DNA of 64,000 nucleotides, from positions 15,742 to 79,741 of the forward strand of contig JAEZHK010000020.1 in assembly GCA_023416655.1 (NCBI GenBank), written 5' to 3'. Shown piece after piece: positions 9,907-18,002 of the stretch; the stretch's first letter is position 1; every line of letters starts with the position of its first letter. This DNA is from Bacillota bacterium (GTDB lineage Bacteria > Bacillota > Clostridia > Christensenellales > Aristaeellaceae). The notes beneath the pieces are model-generated. The model was not told the DNA's origin and made no database searches. It was given only the letters and a program-made list of their open reading frames with translations. Position numbers and translations under genes: made by a program.

Positions 9907-10899
9907 ATGCGACTCAAAAATGTGCCCGCCTTCGGGCCGATCCCGGACGGGGCGCTCTCCAGCACCATCTCCCCGGCGGAGTACCTCGCACTGGACGACG
10001 CCATGTTTGATGCGAAGCTGACCGGAGAGGGCGACGCGGAGGCGGTCGTCCGCCCGTCCACAACCTACTGGCACGACGTGTGGCAGCGATTCAGGCGGGA
10101 CCCACTGGCGATCTTCGGCCTCATCGTGATCCTTACGATGGGCGTTGCCTGCATCTTCGTGCCCATGTTTTCCAAGTACAGCTATTCCGGCATGGACCTT
10201 GCCAACATGAACGCCCCGATCAGCTGGGAGCACCTGTGTGGCACCGACCAGATGGGCCGGGACCTCTTCATCCGGATCATGTACGGCGCCCGGATCTCCA
10301 TCACCATCGGCATCGTCGCCGCCGCCATCAACTTTGTGATCGGCGTCCTGTACGGCGGCATTTCCGGCTACCTGGGAGGCAAGGCCGACATGGTGATGAT
10401 GCGCATCGTGGACATTCTGATCTCCCTGCCCAGCATGCTCTACATCGTGCTCATCATGCTGGTGCTGGGGTCGAGCGTGGTCTCGGTCATCATCGCGCTG
10501 TGCTTTACCTCCTGGATCGGCACGGCGCGCGTGGTCAGAAGCGAGGTCATGCATTTAAAGCACTCCGAATACGTGCTGGCGGCGCGGCTCTCCGGCGCGA
10601 AGCTCTGGGATATTCTGGTCACCCACCTGATCCCCAACGCCATGGGCCCCATCATCGTGTCCACCGCGTTTTTGATCCCCAGCGCGATCTTCTCGGAGGC
10701 ATTCCTCTCGTTCCTGGGCATCGGCATTCAGGCGCCCATGGCCAGCTGGGGCACGCTGGCCAACGACGCGCGCGCGACGCTTTTGACCTATCCGAACCAG
10801 ATGATTTTCCCGGTGATGGCGATCTGCGTGACGATGTTCTCGTTCAATTTTATCGGCGACGGCCTGCGCGACGCGCTGGACCCGCGCCTGAAGAAATAA
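9907..10899 (+). CDS. oppC: Oligopeptide ABC transporter permease OppC
   Basis: 330 residues. A long N-terminal cytoplasmic extension (about 1-70) is followed by the OppC_N helix, the CGTDQMGRDLFIRIMYGARI block typical of DppC/OppC, and a five-helix permease domain. The EAA loop is YVLAARLSGAKLWDILVTH. GGAGG lies before the ATG, and the gap to oppB is 16 nt. It pairs with OppB. Confidence 0.94.
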   Translation: MRLKNVPAFGPIPDGALSSTISPAEYLALDDAMFDAKLTGEGDAEAVVRPSTTYWHDVWQRFRRDPLAIFGLIVILTMGVACIFVPMFSKYSYSGMDLANMNAPISWEHLCGTDQMGRDLFIRIMYGARISITIGIVAAAINFVIGVLYGGISGYLGGKADMVMMRIVDILISLPSMLYIVLIMLVLGSSVVSVIIALCFTSWIGTARVVRSEVMHLKHSEYVLAARLSGAKLWDILVTHLIPNAMGPIIVSTAFLIPSAIFSEAFLSFLGIGIQAPMASWGTLANDARATLLTYPNQMIFPVMAICVTMFSFNFIGDGLRDALDPRLKK

Positions 10900-10911
10900 C
10901 CGGAGGTCCTG

Positions 10912-11907
10912 ATGACCAGACTTCTCGATGTCAAAAACCTGACCACCAGCTTCCACATCAGCGTCGGCACCGTGCAGGCGGTGCGCCACGTTTCGTTCCA
11001 CCTGGACATGGGCGAATCGCTGGGTGTGGTGGGCGAATCCGGCTCCGGCAAGAGCGTGACCATGCTCTCTGTGATGGGCCTTCTGCCCAAGAACGCCGAG
11101 GTGACCGCGGATTCCATCCATTTTAACGGCATCGACATGCAGAAGCTCGACGCTTCGGAATTTAGGAAGATCCGCGGCGGCGACATCGGCATGATCTTTC
11201 AGGACCCGATGACCAGCCTCAACCCGCTGTACACCGTGGAAAACCAGCTGACCGAGCCGCTGCGCATCCACCGCAAGATGAGTAAGGCCGAGGCCCGGAA
11301 GACCGCGCTGGACCTTTTGAAACGCGTGGACATCCCAAACCCGGAGCAAAGGCTTTCTCAGTACCCCCACGAGTTCTCCGGCGGCATGCGGCAACGGGTG
11401 ATGATCGCGATGGCGGTCGCCTGCCAGCCCAAGCTGGTCATCGCGGACGAGCCGACCACGGCGCTTGACGTGACCATCCAGGCGCAGGTGCTGGAGCTTC
11501 TGGACCAGCTCAAGAAGAACACCTCCACCTCCATCATCATGATCACCCACGACCTGGGCGTGATCGCCTCGATGTGCAGGCGAATCCTCGTCATGTACGG
11601 CGGGCTCGTCTGCGAGCAGGGCACCGCCCGGGAGATCTTCTATGAACCCAAGCACCCCTACACCTGGGGGCTTCTGCACTCCATTCCCAAGATCACCCAG
11701 CGCAAGGGCGAAAAGCTGATCCCCATCAACGGCACGCCGCCGGACATGCTGCGCCCGCCCAGGGGCTGCCCGTTCGCGCCCCGCTGCCCGTATGCGCTGC
11801 CGGTCTGCCGCCAGTACCTCGCGCCCGATACGGTGCTGAGCGACACGCACGTGGTCGCCTGCCATCTGATGCACCCCAAGGCCCCGAAGATCGAAAGGCA
11901 GGTGTGA
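10912..11907 (+). CDS. oppD: Oligopeptide ABC transporter ATPase OppD
   Basis: 331 residues. Walker A GESGSGKS, Q-loop FQDPMTSLNP, signature SGGMRQR, Walker B LVIADEPTTALD and the switch histidine ITHDLG are all present. The C-terminal OppD/F extension carries the cysteine-rich CPFAPRCPYALPVC motif, which in relatives binds an Fe-S cluster. It powers peptide uptake as a heterodimer with OppF. GGAGG precedes the ATG 12 nt after oppC. Confidence 0.95.
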   Translation: MTRLLDVKNLTTSFHISVGTVQAVRHVSFHLDMGESLGVVGESGSGKSVTMLSVMGLLPKNAEVTADSIHFNGIDMQKLDASEFRKIRGGDIGMIFQDPMTSLNPLYTVENQLTEPLRIHRKMSKAEARKTALDLLKRVDIPNPEQRLSQYPHEFSGGMRQRVMIAMAVACQPKLVIADEPTTALDVTIQAQVLELLDQLKKNTSTSIIMITHDLGVIASMCRRILVMYGGLVCEQGTAREIFYEPKHPYTWGLLHSIPKITQRKGEKLIPINGTPPDMLRPPRGCPFAPRCPYALPVCRQYLAPDTVLSDTHVVACHLMHPKAPKIERQV

Positions 11908-12881
11908 CCGTGGCGAAAGAAAAGCTGATTGAGGCGAAAAACCTCAGGATGTACTTTCCCGTGGGCAACACCGTGTTCGGGAAGCGGAAAATTTTGAAGG
12001 CGGTCGACGACGTCAGCTTCGACCTCTACCCCGGCGAGACCTTCGGCCTGGTGGGCGAATCCGGCTGCGGCAAGACCACCGTGGGGCGCGTGCTGGTGCG
12101 GCTGTACGAGCCGACCGGCGGGCAGATCCTGTTCGGCGGCACGGATATCGCGCCGCTCTCCGAGGCGGACGTGCTGCCCTACCGCAACCGCATGCAGATG
12201 ATCTTTCAGGACCCATACGCGTCCCTCAACCCGCGCATGACCATCTCCTCGATTATCGCGGAGCCGCTGAAGTACCAGGGCGTGGCCCCTGCGGAGATCA
12301 ACGATCGGGTGCGCAGCCTGATCGCTCAGGTGGGCCTCAAGGAGGACCACCTGAACCGCTACCCCCACGAGTTCTCCGGCGGGCAGCGGCAGCGCATCGG
12401 CATCGCGCGGGCGCTGGCCAGCCACCCGGACTTCATCGTGTGCGACGAGCCGATCTCCGCACTGGACGTGTCCATCCAGGCGCAGATCATCAACATGCTG
12501 GAGGAGCTTCAGGAGAAGCTGAACGTCACGTACCTGTTCGTGTCCCACGACCTTTCGATGGTGCGCCACATCTCCCACCGAGTGGCGGTCATGTACCTGG
12601 GACATATTGTGGAGATGGCGCAGGTGGGCGAACTGTACGCCAACATGCTGCACCCCTACACGAAGGCGCTGATGTCCGCTGTGCCGATCGCGGACCCTGA
12701 CGCCGCGGGGAAGTCCAGCCGGATTGTGCTCCAGGGCGACGTGCCCGCGCCCATCGACCCGCCCAGCGGCTGTCCCTTCCGCACCCGCTGCCCCCACGCC
12801 AAAGCGGCCTGCGCCGAGGCGATGCCAGAACTCAAGGACATGGGAAGCGGGCATTTCGTCGCCTGCATCCAGGTGCGCTGA
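11904..12881 (+). CDS. oppF: Oligopeptide ABC transporter ATPase OppF
   Basis: 325 residues. Walker [10 protein letters not shown]-loop [10 protein letters not shown], signature SGGQRQR, Walker B DEPISALD and SHDLSMV. The C-terminal motif [14 protein letters not shown] matches the OppD/F tail. The start is a GTG overlapping the oppD stop by 4 nt; a second GTG two codons later (11910) is an alternative. Its last codons and stop (GTG CGC TGA) lie inside the left arm of repeat copy 3, so the C-terminal Val-Arg is supplied by the repeat. Confidence 0.94.
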   Translation: MTVAKEKLIEAKNLRMYFPVGNTVFGKRKILKAVDDVSFDLYPGETFGLVGESGCGKTTVGRVLVRLYEPTGGQILFGGTDIAPLSEADVLPYRNRMQMIFQDPYASLNPRMTISSIIAEPLKYQGVAPAEINDRVRSLIAQVGLKEDHLNRYPHEFSGGQRQRIGIARALASHPDFIVCDEPISALDVSIQAQIINMLEELQEKLNVTYLFVSHDLSMVRHISHRVAVMYLGHIVEMAQVGELYANMLHPYTKALMSAVPIADPDAAGKSSRIVLQGDVPAPIDPPSGCPFRTRCPHAKAACAEAMPELKDMGSGHFVACIQVR

Positions 12882-13042
12882 AAATCCGCAAGCGGCTTTT
12901 CAGCGCGCTGAGGGGAAAAACTGCGCGGGCCTGAAATTCTCTGGAATTTCCGGGCGTCCCGCTGACTTGCGGAAATGTTTCCTCCATCAGTGTTCGCACT
13001 GATTCCGGAAACTGCGTTCCCGGCGCGCAGGTCGCCGGGAAC
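12875..13042 (+). repeat. Structured repeat element, copy 3
   Basis: A 168-nt element overlapping the oppF stop codon. Hairpin A (12875-12906) pairs GCGCTGAAAA with TTTTCAGCGC, with an inner CCGC/GCGG. Hairpin B pairs GCGGG with CCCGC. Hairpin C pairs GTTTCC/GGAAAC and ATCAGTG/CACTGAT around TTCG. Hairpin D pairs GTTCCCGGCG with CGCCGGGAAC (13016-13025 / 13033-13042). Same orientation as copy 4. Confidence 0.92.
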
Positions 13043-13122
13043 GATGGGAATGAGGAACGGCTATTCGGTCGGTTCCATATGAAGATAAGTGAATCGAGGC
13101 GTTTTGGGCCTTGGAACATACG

Positions 13123-14268
13123 ATGACATATGACGACGCGGTATCGCGCTGCTGGCTGGAAGTGGACCTGGACGCGATCCGGGATAATTACCGCTGCGCC
13201 GCGGCGCTCGTCGGCGAAAAACCGATGCTGATCCCCGTTTTGAAAGCGGACGCCTACGGGATGGGCGCGGCGGAGGTCGGAAATCTGCTTTACCGGGAGG
13301 GCGCGCGGCTCTTCGCGGTCGCGACGGGCGATGAGGCGGAGCAGCTTTTGCGCGCGCTGCCGGGGGGCGCGAAGGTGCTGACGCTGGGCCTTGTGGGGAA
13401 AAACCAGGTGTCCCGGCTGATCTCGGCGGGCATGCCGCTGACGCTCTATTCGGAAGCGCAGGGCCGCGCGATCGCGGAGGTGGCGGCGGCTCTCGGTAAG
13501 CAGGCGGAGGTTCACGTGAAGGTCGATACCGGCCTGCACCGCCTGGGTCTTGACCCGGAAACGGCGGCGGAGATTATCGCGGAACTCCACCGGTCAGGCC
13601 ATGTCCGGATCGCGGGGCTGTACACCCATCTGGGCATCCACACCGCGGAGATGGACCGGGAGCAGACCGCGAAGCTGCGCAATGTCCGGGACCAGTTGCG
13701 GGAGAAAGGCATCGAAATCCCGCTGATGCACGCGGTGGACTCCATCGGCATGGCGCGCTACCCGGACGACCACATGGACGCCGCCCGCGTCGGCGCGTGG
13801 CTGTACGGCGTGACGCCCTACCATTACGAAAGGCCGGAACTGTGCAAGAACGTCGCCCGGTTCAAGGCCCGTGTCTCTCAGGTGCGCGTGGTCAGAAAGG
13901 GCGAGCTGGTGGGCTACGACGACGACCACCCGCTCCCGTCGGACCGGGTGATCGCGACGGTCTCGGCGGGCTACGTGGACGGGTTCCCGCGCCTCGCGCA
14001 CGGGCAGGCCATCGAAATCCGGGGGGAGCGAGCGTTGGTATGCGGCCTGGTCTGCATGGACCAGCTGATGGCGGACGTCACGGACATCCCGGGTGTTACG
14101 GAGGGTGACGAGGTCGTGTTCGTCGGCGGGCTCATCGGCCTTAACGAATACGCCCGGATGGGCCAGCTGAACCGCAACGAGGCGTGGGCGCGCATCGGAA
14201 AGCGCGTACCGCGCGTGTATTTTGAGGGCGGAGCAAGCGTGCGCGTGCGCTCGGAGGGTTGGACATGA
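13123..14268 (+). CDS. alr: Alanine racemase
   Basis: 381 residues from the ATG at 13123 (a TTG at 13111 is an alternative; neither has a strong ribosome-binding site). The PLP-binding lysine is K41 in VLKADAYGMG. The second-domain tyrosine region (TVSAGYVDGFPR) and the MDQLMADVTDIP block are present. It interconverts L- and D-alanine for peptidoglycan synthesis, or for D-alanine breakdown. It is first in a tight operon with an amidohydrolase (4-nt ATGA overlap) and a cysteine-peptidase-like gene. The operon sits between repeat copies 3 and 4. Confidence 0.93.
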   Translation: MTYDDAVSRCWLEVDLDAIRDNYRCAAALVGEKPMLIPVLKADAYGMGAAEVGNLLYREGARLFAVATGDEAEQLLRALPGGAKVLTLGLVGKNQVSRLISAGMPLTLYSEAQGRAIAEVAAALGKQAEVHVKVDTGLHRLGLDPETAAEIIAELHRSGHVRIAGLYTHLGIHTAEMDREQTAKLRNVRDQLREKGIEIPLMHAVDSIGMARYPDDHMDAARVGAWLYGVTPYHYERPELCKNVARFKARVSQVRVVRKGELVGYDDDHPLPSDRVIATVSAGYVDGFPRLAHGQAIEIRGERALVCGLVCMDQLMADVTDIPGVTEGDEVVFVGGLIGLNEYARMGQLNRNEAWARIGKRVPRVYFEGGASVRVRSEGWT

Positions 14269-15455
14269 ATGTCGAGAAGATCCGGAACCTCGCGGAGGGC
14301 GTCTATCCGTGGACGGTGGACCTGAGGCGCGCGCTGCACCGCATTCCGGAGCCGGGCTTTGAGGAATTCAAGACGCAGAAGCTGATCTGCGATACGCTGG
14401 ACGCGCTGGCCATCCCTTATGAGACGAAGCGTACCTGGGTGGTCGCCTATCTTCAGGGCGCGCAGCCCGGCCGGGTGGTCGGTTTCCGGGCGGACATCGA
14501 TGCGCTGCCGGTGGCGGAGCCGGAAGGCTGCTCCTTCCGCTCGCAGCACGAGGGCTGGATGCACGCCTGCGGACACGACGCGCACACCGCGATCCAGCTG
14601 GGGGTCGCGAAGATTCTGGTTTCCATGAAGGACCGGCTGCGCGGCGGCGTGAAGCTTTTATTCCAGCCCGCGGAGGAGACCGAAGGCGGCGCGAAGCCCA
14701 TGGTGGAGGCGGGCGTGCTGGAGAACCCCCACGTGGACGCCTGCTATGGCCTGCATTTGCAGTCCCGGCTACCGCTGGGCGCGGTGGAGACACGCTACGG
14801 CACCCTGAACGCCTCCACCGACGACGTGATTTTGGACATCCGGGGGCGCGGCGGCCACGCGGCGTACCCCGAGAACAGCGTGGACGCGATCGTGTGCGCG
14901 GCGCACGTCGTCACCGCGCTTCAGACGCTTGTTTCCCGGAACGTCTCGCCGCTATCGAGCGCTGTGCTCAGCTTTGGCGTGATGGAGGGCGGCCGCGCGG
15001 CGAACATCGTCTGTGAGCATGTGCGCCTCAAGGGCACGCTGCGCACCGCCGACCCAGAGCTCCGCGCGTATCTGCAAAGGCGCGTCCGGGAGGTCGCCGC
15101 GGGCGTGGCCTCGGCCTTCGGCGGAAGCGCGGAGGTCAAGATATTGGAAGGCTACAGCGCGCTGGTCAACCACACGCGCGAGGCGAGGCTGGTCTTGGAT
15201 ACCGCCGCCGCGCTCTTCGGCGCGGAAAGCGTGATCCTCAAGGACGGCCCCTCGATGGGCGGCGAGGATTTCTCGTATTTCGTTGAAAAAACCCCCGGCG
15301 CGTTCTACCACATCGGCTGCACGCCCATAGAGGACCTGCCCGCGCCCGCGCTGCACAGCCCGCTGTTCCGCCCGGACGAGCGGTGCATCCTGACGGGCCT
15401 CATGATGCAGACGGCGATCGCGCTCTATGAAACCGGAACGGAGGACGAAGCATGA
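14265..15455 (+). CDS. M20-family amidohydrolase (N-acyl amino acid / peptide hydrolase)
   Basis: 396 residues of the M20D group (hippurate hydrolase, N-acetyl-diaminopimelate deacetylase and IAA-amino acid hydrolase relatives). Metal-site motifs are GFRADIDALPV, HACGHDAHT (Cys102, His104) and FQPAEETEGGAKPMVEAG. The dimerisation lobe follows, then GGEDFSYF. It should cleave an N-acyl or amide bond from an amino-acid substrate in the cytoplasm. Start is ATG 14265, with GGAGGG before it and ATGA overlap with alr. The exact substrate is unknown; the link to alr suggests wall-derived or D-amino-acid-containing compounds. Confidence 0.88.
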   Translation: MNVEKIRNLAEGVYPWTVDLRRALHRIPEPGFEEFKTQKLICDTLDALAIPYETKRTWVVAYLQGAQPGRVVGFRADIDALPVAEPEGCSFRSQHEGWMHACGHDAHTAIQLGVAKILVSMKDRLRGGVKLLFQPAEETEGGAKPMVEAGVLENPHVDACYGLHLQSRLPLGAVETRYGTLNASTDDVILDIRGRGGHAAYPENSVDAIVCAAHVVTALQTLVSRNVSPLSSAVLSFGVMEGGRAANIVCEHVRLKGTLRTADPELRAYLQRRVREVAAGVASAFGGSAEVKILEGYSALVNHTREARLVLDTAAALFGAESVILKDGPSMGGEDFSYFVEKTPGAFYHIGCTPIEDLPAPALHSPLFRPDERCILTGLMMQTAIALYETGTEDEA

Positions 15456-16171
15456 ATGCGACCATCCCGGACGACAGGATCTTTTTGCTCGTAAACGACG
15501 AACTGACGCCGCTTCAGTACACTGGAAAGCAGCGGGCGTTTGAATACGAAGGCAGAAACCTGCGCCTATACAACCAGAGCTGTCCCGAATGGACGCATCC
15601 TTATGCCTACGCGGGGGACGGGGGAGACCCCGGCGAAAACCTGCACGACTCCGGCTGCGGCGTCTTCGCCACCGCGCACCTGATCGACTGGGTGACGGGC
15701 GTGAAGATCGACGTGGAGGAACTGGCGGACTTCTCCTCGGCAAACGGTGGCCGCGGGGACGACGGCACCGACCGCCCCGCGCTGCTCGCCGCCATGCAGA
15801 AGGCCGGGCGTCTGACCGCCGCGGGCCTCCGCTATGACTTTGACGGCTTGCTCAACGACCACGAGGCGTTGTGGGAGACGATGACCGCCGGCGGCTGTGC
15901 GCTGTGCAACCTCCGGGTTGGGCACATCGTGGCGCTGGTGGACTGGCGCGAGCGGAACGGTGAGCGGCAACTGCTGGTGATCGACTCCAGCCGCGACAGC
16001 ATGAACCCGCCCGTTCGCTACAGGATCCGCGAAGTCGTGCCCGGCTCCCGTGCCGTCGCCCAGTATGTCAATTCACACGGCGTTCGCACCGGCATGGACG
16101 AGCACTACGCCATGTTCTGGGTGCCGCTGGACATGACGCTGGATTTTAATCTTCTGCACAAAGTGCGTTGA
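15452..16171 (+). CDS. Uncharacterised protein with C39/papain-like cysteine peptidase features
   Basis: 239 residues, no signal peptide and no membrane segment. I do not recognise a named family. The spacing and sequence of three blocks resemble C39-like/papain-fold peptidases: SGCGVFATAHLIDW (Cys69), GHIVALVDW (His158) and LLVIDSSRD (Asp178). The ATGA overlap with the M20 gene shows translational coupling, so a role in processing the same substrate is inferred. It ends GTG CGT TGA inside repeat copy 4. It could also be a non-catalytic papain-fold protein. Confidence 0.65.
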   Translation: MNATIPDDRIFLLVNDELTPLQYTGKQRAFEYEGRNLRLYNQSCPEWTHPYAYAGDGGDPGENLHDSGCGVFATAHLIDWVTGVKIDVEELADFSSANGGRGDDGTDRPALLAAMQKAGRLTAAGLRYDFDGLLNDHEALWETMTAGGCALCNLRVGHIVALVDWRERNGERQLLVIDSSRDSMNPPVRYRIREVVPGSRAVAQYVNSHGVRTGMDEHYAMFWVPLDMTLDFNLLHKVR

Positions 16172-16333
16172 AAATCCGCCAGGCGGCTTTTCAACGCGAA
16201 GGAGAGAGTCTGCGTGAGCCAAACACCTGTGGGATTTCCGGGCGGCTCACTGACCTCAGGAAATGTTTCATCAACCAGTGCGCGCACTGGTTATGGAAAC
16301 AGATACGTTCCCGGCGCGCAGGTCGCCGGGAAC
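16165..16333 (+). repeat. Structured repeat element, copy 4
   Basis: A 169-nt element overlapping the stop codon of the previous gene. Hairpin A is 16165-16197 (GCGTTGAAAA / TTTTCAACGC, inner CCGCC/GGCGG). Hairpin B pairs 16214-16220 with 16244-16250 (GTGAGCC/GGCTCAC). Hairpin C pairs ACCAGTG with CACTGGT around CGCG. Hairpin D pairs GTTCCCGGCG (16307-16316) with CGCCGGGAAC (16324-16333). A canonical terminator follows 34 nt later, so a transcript would carry the whole element at its 3' end. Confidence 0.92.
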
Positions 16334-16366
16334 ATGAGAGCCTGGGCGCGTTCGCCAACGATCTGC

Positions 16367-16391
16367 CCCTCCGGAAAACCGGAGGGTTTTT
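16367..16391 (+). terminator. Terminator downstream of repeat copy 4
   Basis: CCCTCCGG / CCGGAGGG stem with AAAA loop, followed by TTTTT. It ends the alr operon beyond repeat copy 4. Confidence 0.9.
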
Positions 16392-16488
16392 GATTCCCTG
16401 TGAGACGCCCTAAAGACGTACATTGTGCAACCCTACAGGGACAGGCGGCATTATTTCACAAATTGACTGTATAAATTGACGCAAAGTG

Positions 16489-16517
16489 TTTACAAATGTC
16501 GCCAAAAGCACTATAAT
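16489..16517 (+). promoter_or_regulatory. SigmaA promoter of the amino-acid permease gene
   Basis: TTTACA (16489-16494), 17-nt spacer, TATAAT (16512-16517). It is followed by a leader of about 52 nt and fixes the translation start at 16576. Confidence 0.9.
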
Positions 16518-16575
16518 GCGTTGGGGCATGGGGAAGGCGGTGCGCCTTCCCCAAATACGTTTGAAGGGTGAGAGG

Positions 16576-17937
16576 ATGGAGAAGGGGCCTCAGAAGAAGT
16601 ACGGTCTCTTCACGGCGATTTCCATGGTGGTGGGCATTGTCATCGGCAGCGGCGTGTTTTTCAAGGCGGAGAAGGTGCTCAAGGCCACCGGCGGCAACAT
16701 GCCGCTGGGCATTTGGGCCTGGGTCCTCGTGGGTCTGATCATGATCGCCTGCTCCTATGTGTTCGCGATCCTGGCCACGCGGCATGAGAAGGTAAACGGC
16801 GTGGTGGACTACGCCGAAGTTGTGGTGGGGAAGAAGTACGGCTACTTCGTGGGCTGGTTCATGGCCGTCATCTATCAGCCGACGCTGACCAGCGTTTTGG
16901 CCTGGGTCTCCGCCCGCTACACCTGCGTACTTCTGAACTGGGACATCACCGGCGGCTCCTGCATGGTCATCGCCGCCTTCTACCTCATCGCCATCTACGC
17001 GCTGAACGCGCTGTCCCCGGTGCTGGCGGGCCGCTTCCAGGTAACGACCACGGTGATCAAGCTGATCCCGCTTGTCCTGATGGCGGTCGCGGGCACGGTG
17101 GTGGGCCTCTCCAGCGGCCTGACGGCGGAGAACTTCGCCCGCGTGGCCGACGCGTCCGTCAGCGCGGGCGGCGGGCTTTTCGCCTCGGTGGTGGCGGTGG
17201 CCTTCGCCTATGAGGGCTGGATCGTGGCCACTTCCATCAACGCGGAGATCAAAGATTCCAAGAAGAACCTGCCCCGCGCGCTCATCATCGGCGCGCTGAT
17301 CGTGGTGGCGGTGTACATCTTCTATTATATTGGCCTAGCGGGCGCGGTGCCCACGACGGCGCTGATGGAGAGCGGCGAGGCGGGCGCGAAGCTGGCCTTC
17401 CAGAACATCTTTGGCTCCGTGGCCGGCACCCTCATCTTCGTGTTCATCATCGTCTCGTGCCTGGGCACGCTCAATGGCCTGATGCTGGGCACCACCCGCA
17501 GTCTCTATTCGCTGGCGGCCCGCGGCGAAGGCCCGAACCCGAAGAAGTTCGCGCAGGTGGACGTGACGACCAACATGCCCGCCAACTCCTCGGTGGCGGG
17601 GCTGCTGCTGTGCGGGTTCTGGCTGATGTACTTCTACGGGGCCAACCTCACGGCGTCCTGGTTCGGCCCGTTCAGCTTCGACACCTCGGAGCTGCCCATC
17701 GTGACGCTCTACGGCGGCTACATCCCGATCTTCCTTCTGATGATGCGCCGGGAGAAGGACCTCGGCACCTTCAAGCGCACGGTGATGCCGCTTCTGGCGG
17801 CGGCCAGCTGCGTATTCATGGTGGTGGCGGCGTGCATGGCGCACAAGATGGCCGTCGTGTACTACCTGATCGTGTTCGCGCTGATCATGCTGGCGGGCGC
17901 TTTCTACATGCCCAAACCCGGCTCGAATTTGAAGTAG
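16576..17937 (+). CDS. APC-superfamily amino-acid permease
   Basis: 453 residues with about twelve membrane helices. The first helix carries the APC unwound motif GIVIGSGVFF. FAYEGWIVATSINAEIKD (helix 6 region) matches the LAT/SteT-type exchangers. It would import or exchange amino acids using a gradient or counter-substrate. Start ATG 16576 has GAAGGG upstream; longer starts would overlap the promoter. It is monocistronic, with its own promoter and a terminator. The substrate is not predictable here. Confidence 0.9.
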   Translation: MEKGPQKKYGLFTAISMVVGIVIGSGVFFKAEKVLKATGGNMPLGIWAWVLVGLIMIACSYVFAILATRHEKVNGVVDYAEVVVGKKYGYFVGWFMAVIYQPTLTSVLAWVSARYTCVLLNWDITGGSCMVIAAFYLIAIYALNALSPVLAGRFQVTTTVIKLIPLVLMAVAGTVVGLSSGLTAENFARVADASVSAGGGLFASVVAVAFAYEGWIVATSINAEIKDSKKNLPRALIIGALIVVAVYIFYYIGLAGAVPTTALMESGEAGAKLAFQNIFGSVAGTLIFVFIIVSCLGTLNGLMLGTTRSLYSLAARGEGPNPKKFAQVDVTTNMPANSSVAGLLLCGFWLMYFYGANLTASWFGPFSFDTSELPIVTLYGGYIPIFLLMMRREKDLGTFKRTVMPLLAAASCVFMVVAACMAHKMAVVYYLIVFALIMLAGAFYMPKPGSNLK

Positions 17938-17958
17938 ACATCCAATTTTCAATAAAGG

Positions 17959-17986
17959 AAGGCCCCGCGGTGAAGCGGGGCCTTTT
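17959..17986. terminator. Bidirectional terminator between convergent genes
   Basis: AAGGCCCCGC / GCGGGGCCTT stem (17959-17968 / 17975-17984) with T-tracts on both strands. It serves the permease gene on plus and the flavoprotein gene on minus. Confidence 0.9.
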
Positions 17987-18002
17987 CGATGCCGCCCGTG
18001 GG

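Noticed and set aside
16168..16413. Short open frames over the repeats whose translations look alike, with a motif like DLRKCF-x2-QCAHW
   Set aside because: The similarity follows from DNA identity of the repeat. Indels shift the frame between copies and base changes preserve stems rather than codons.
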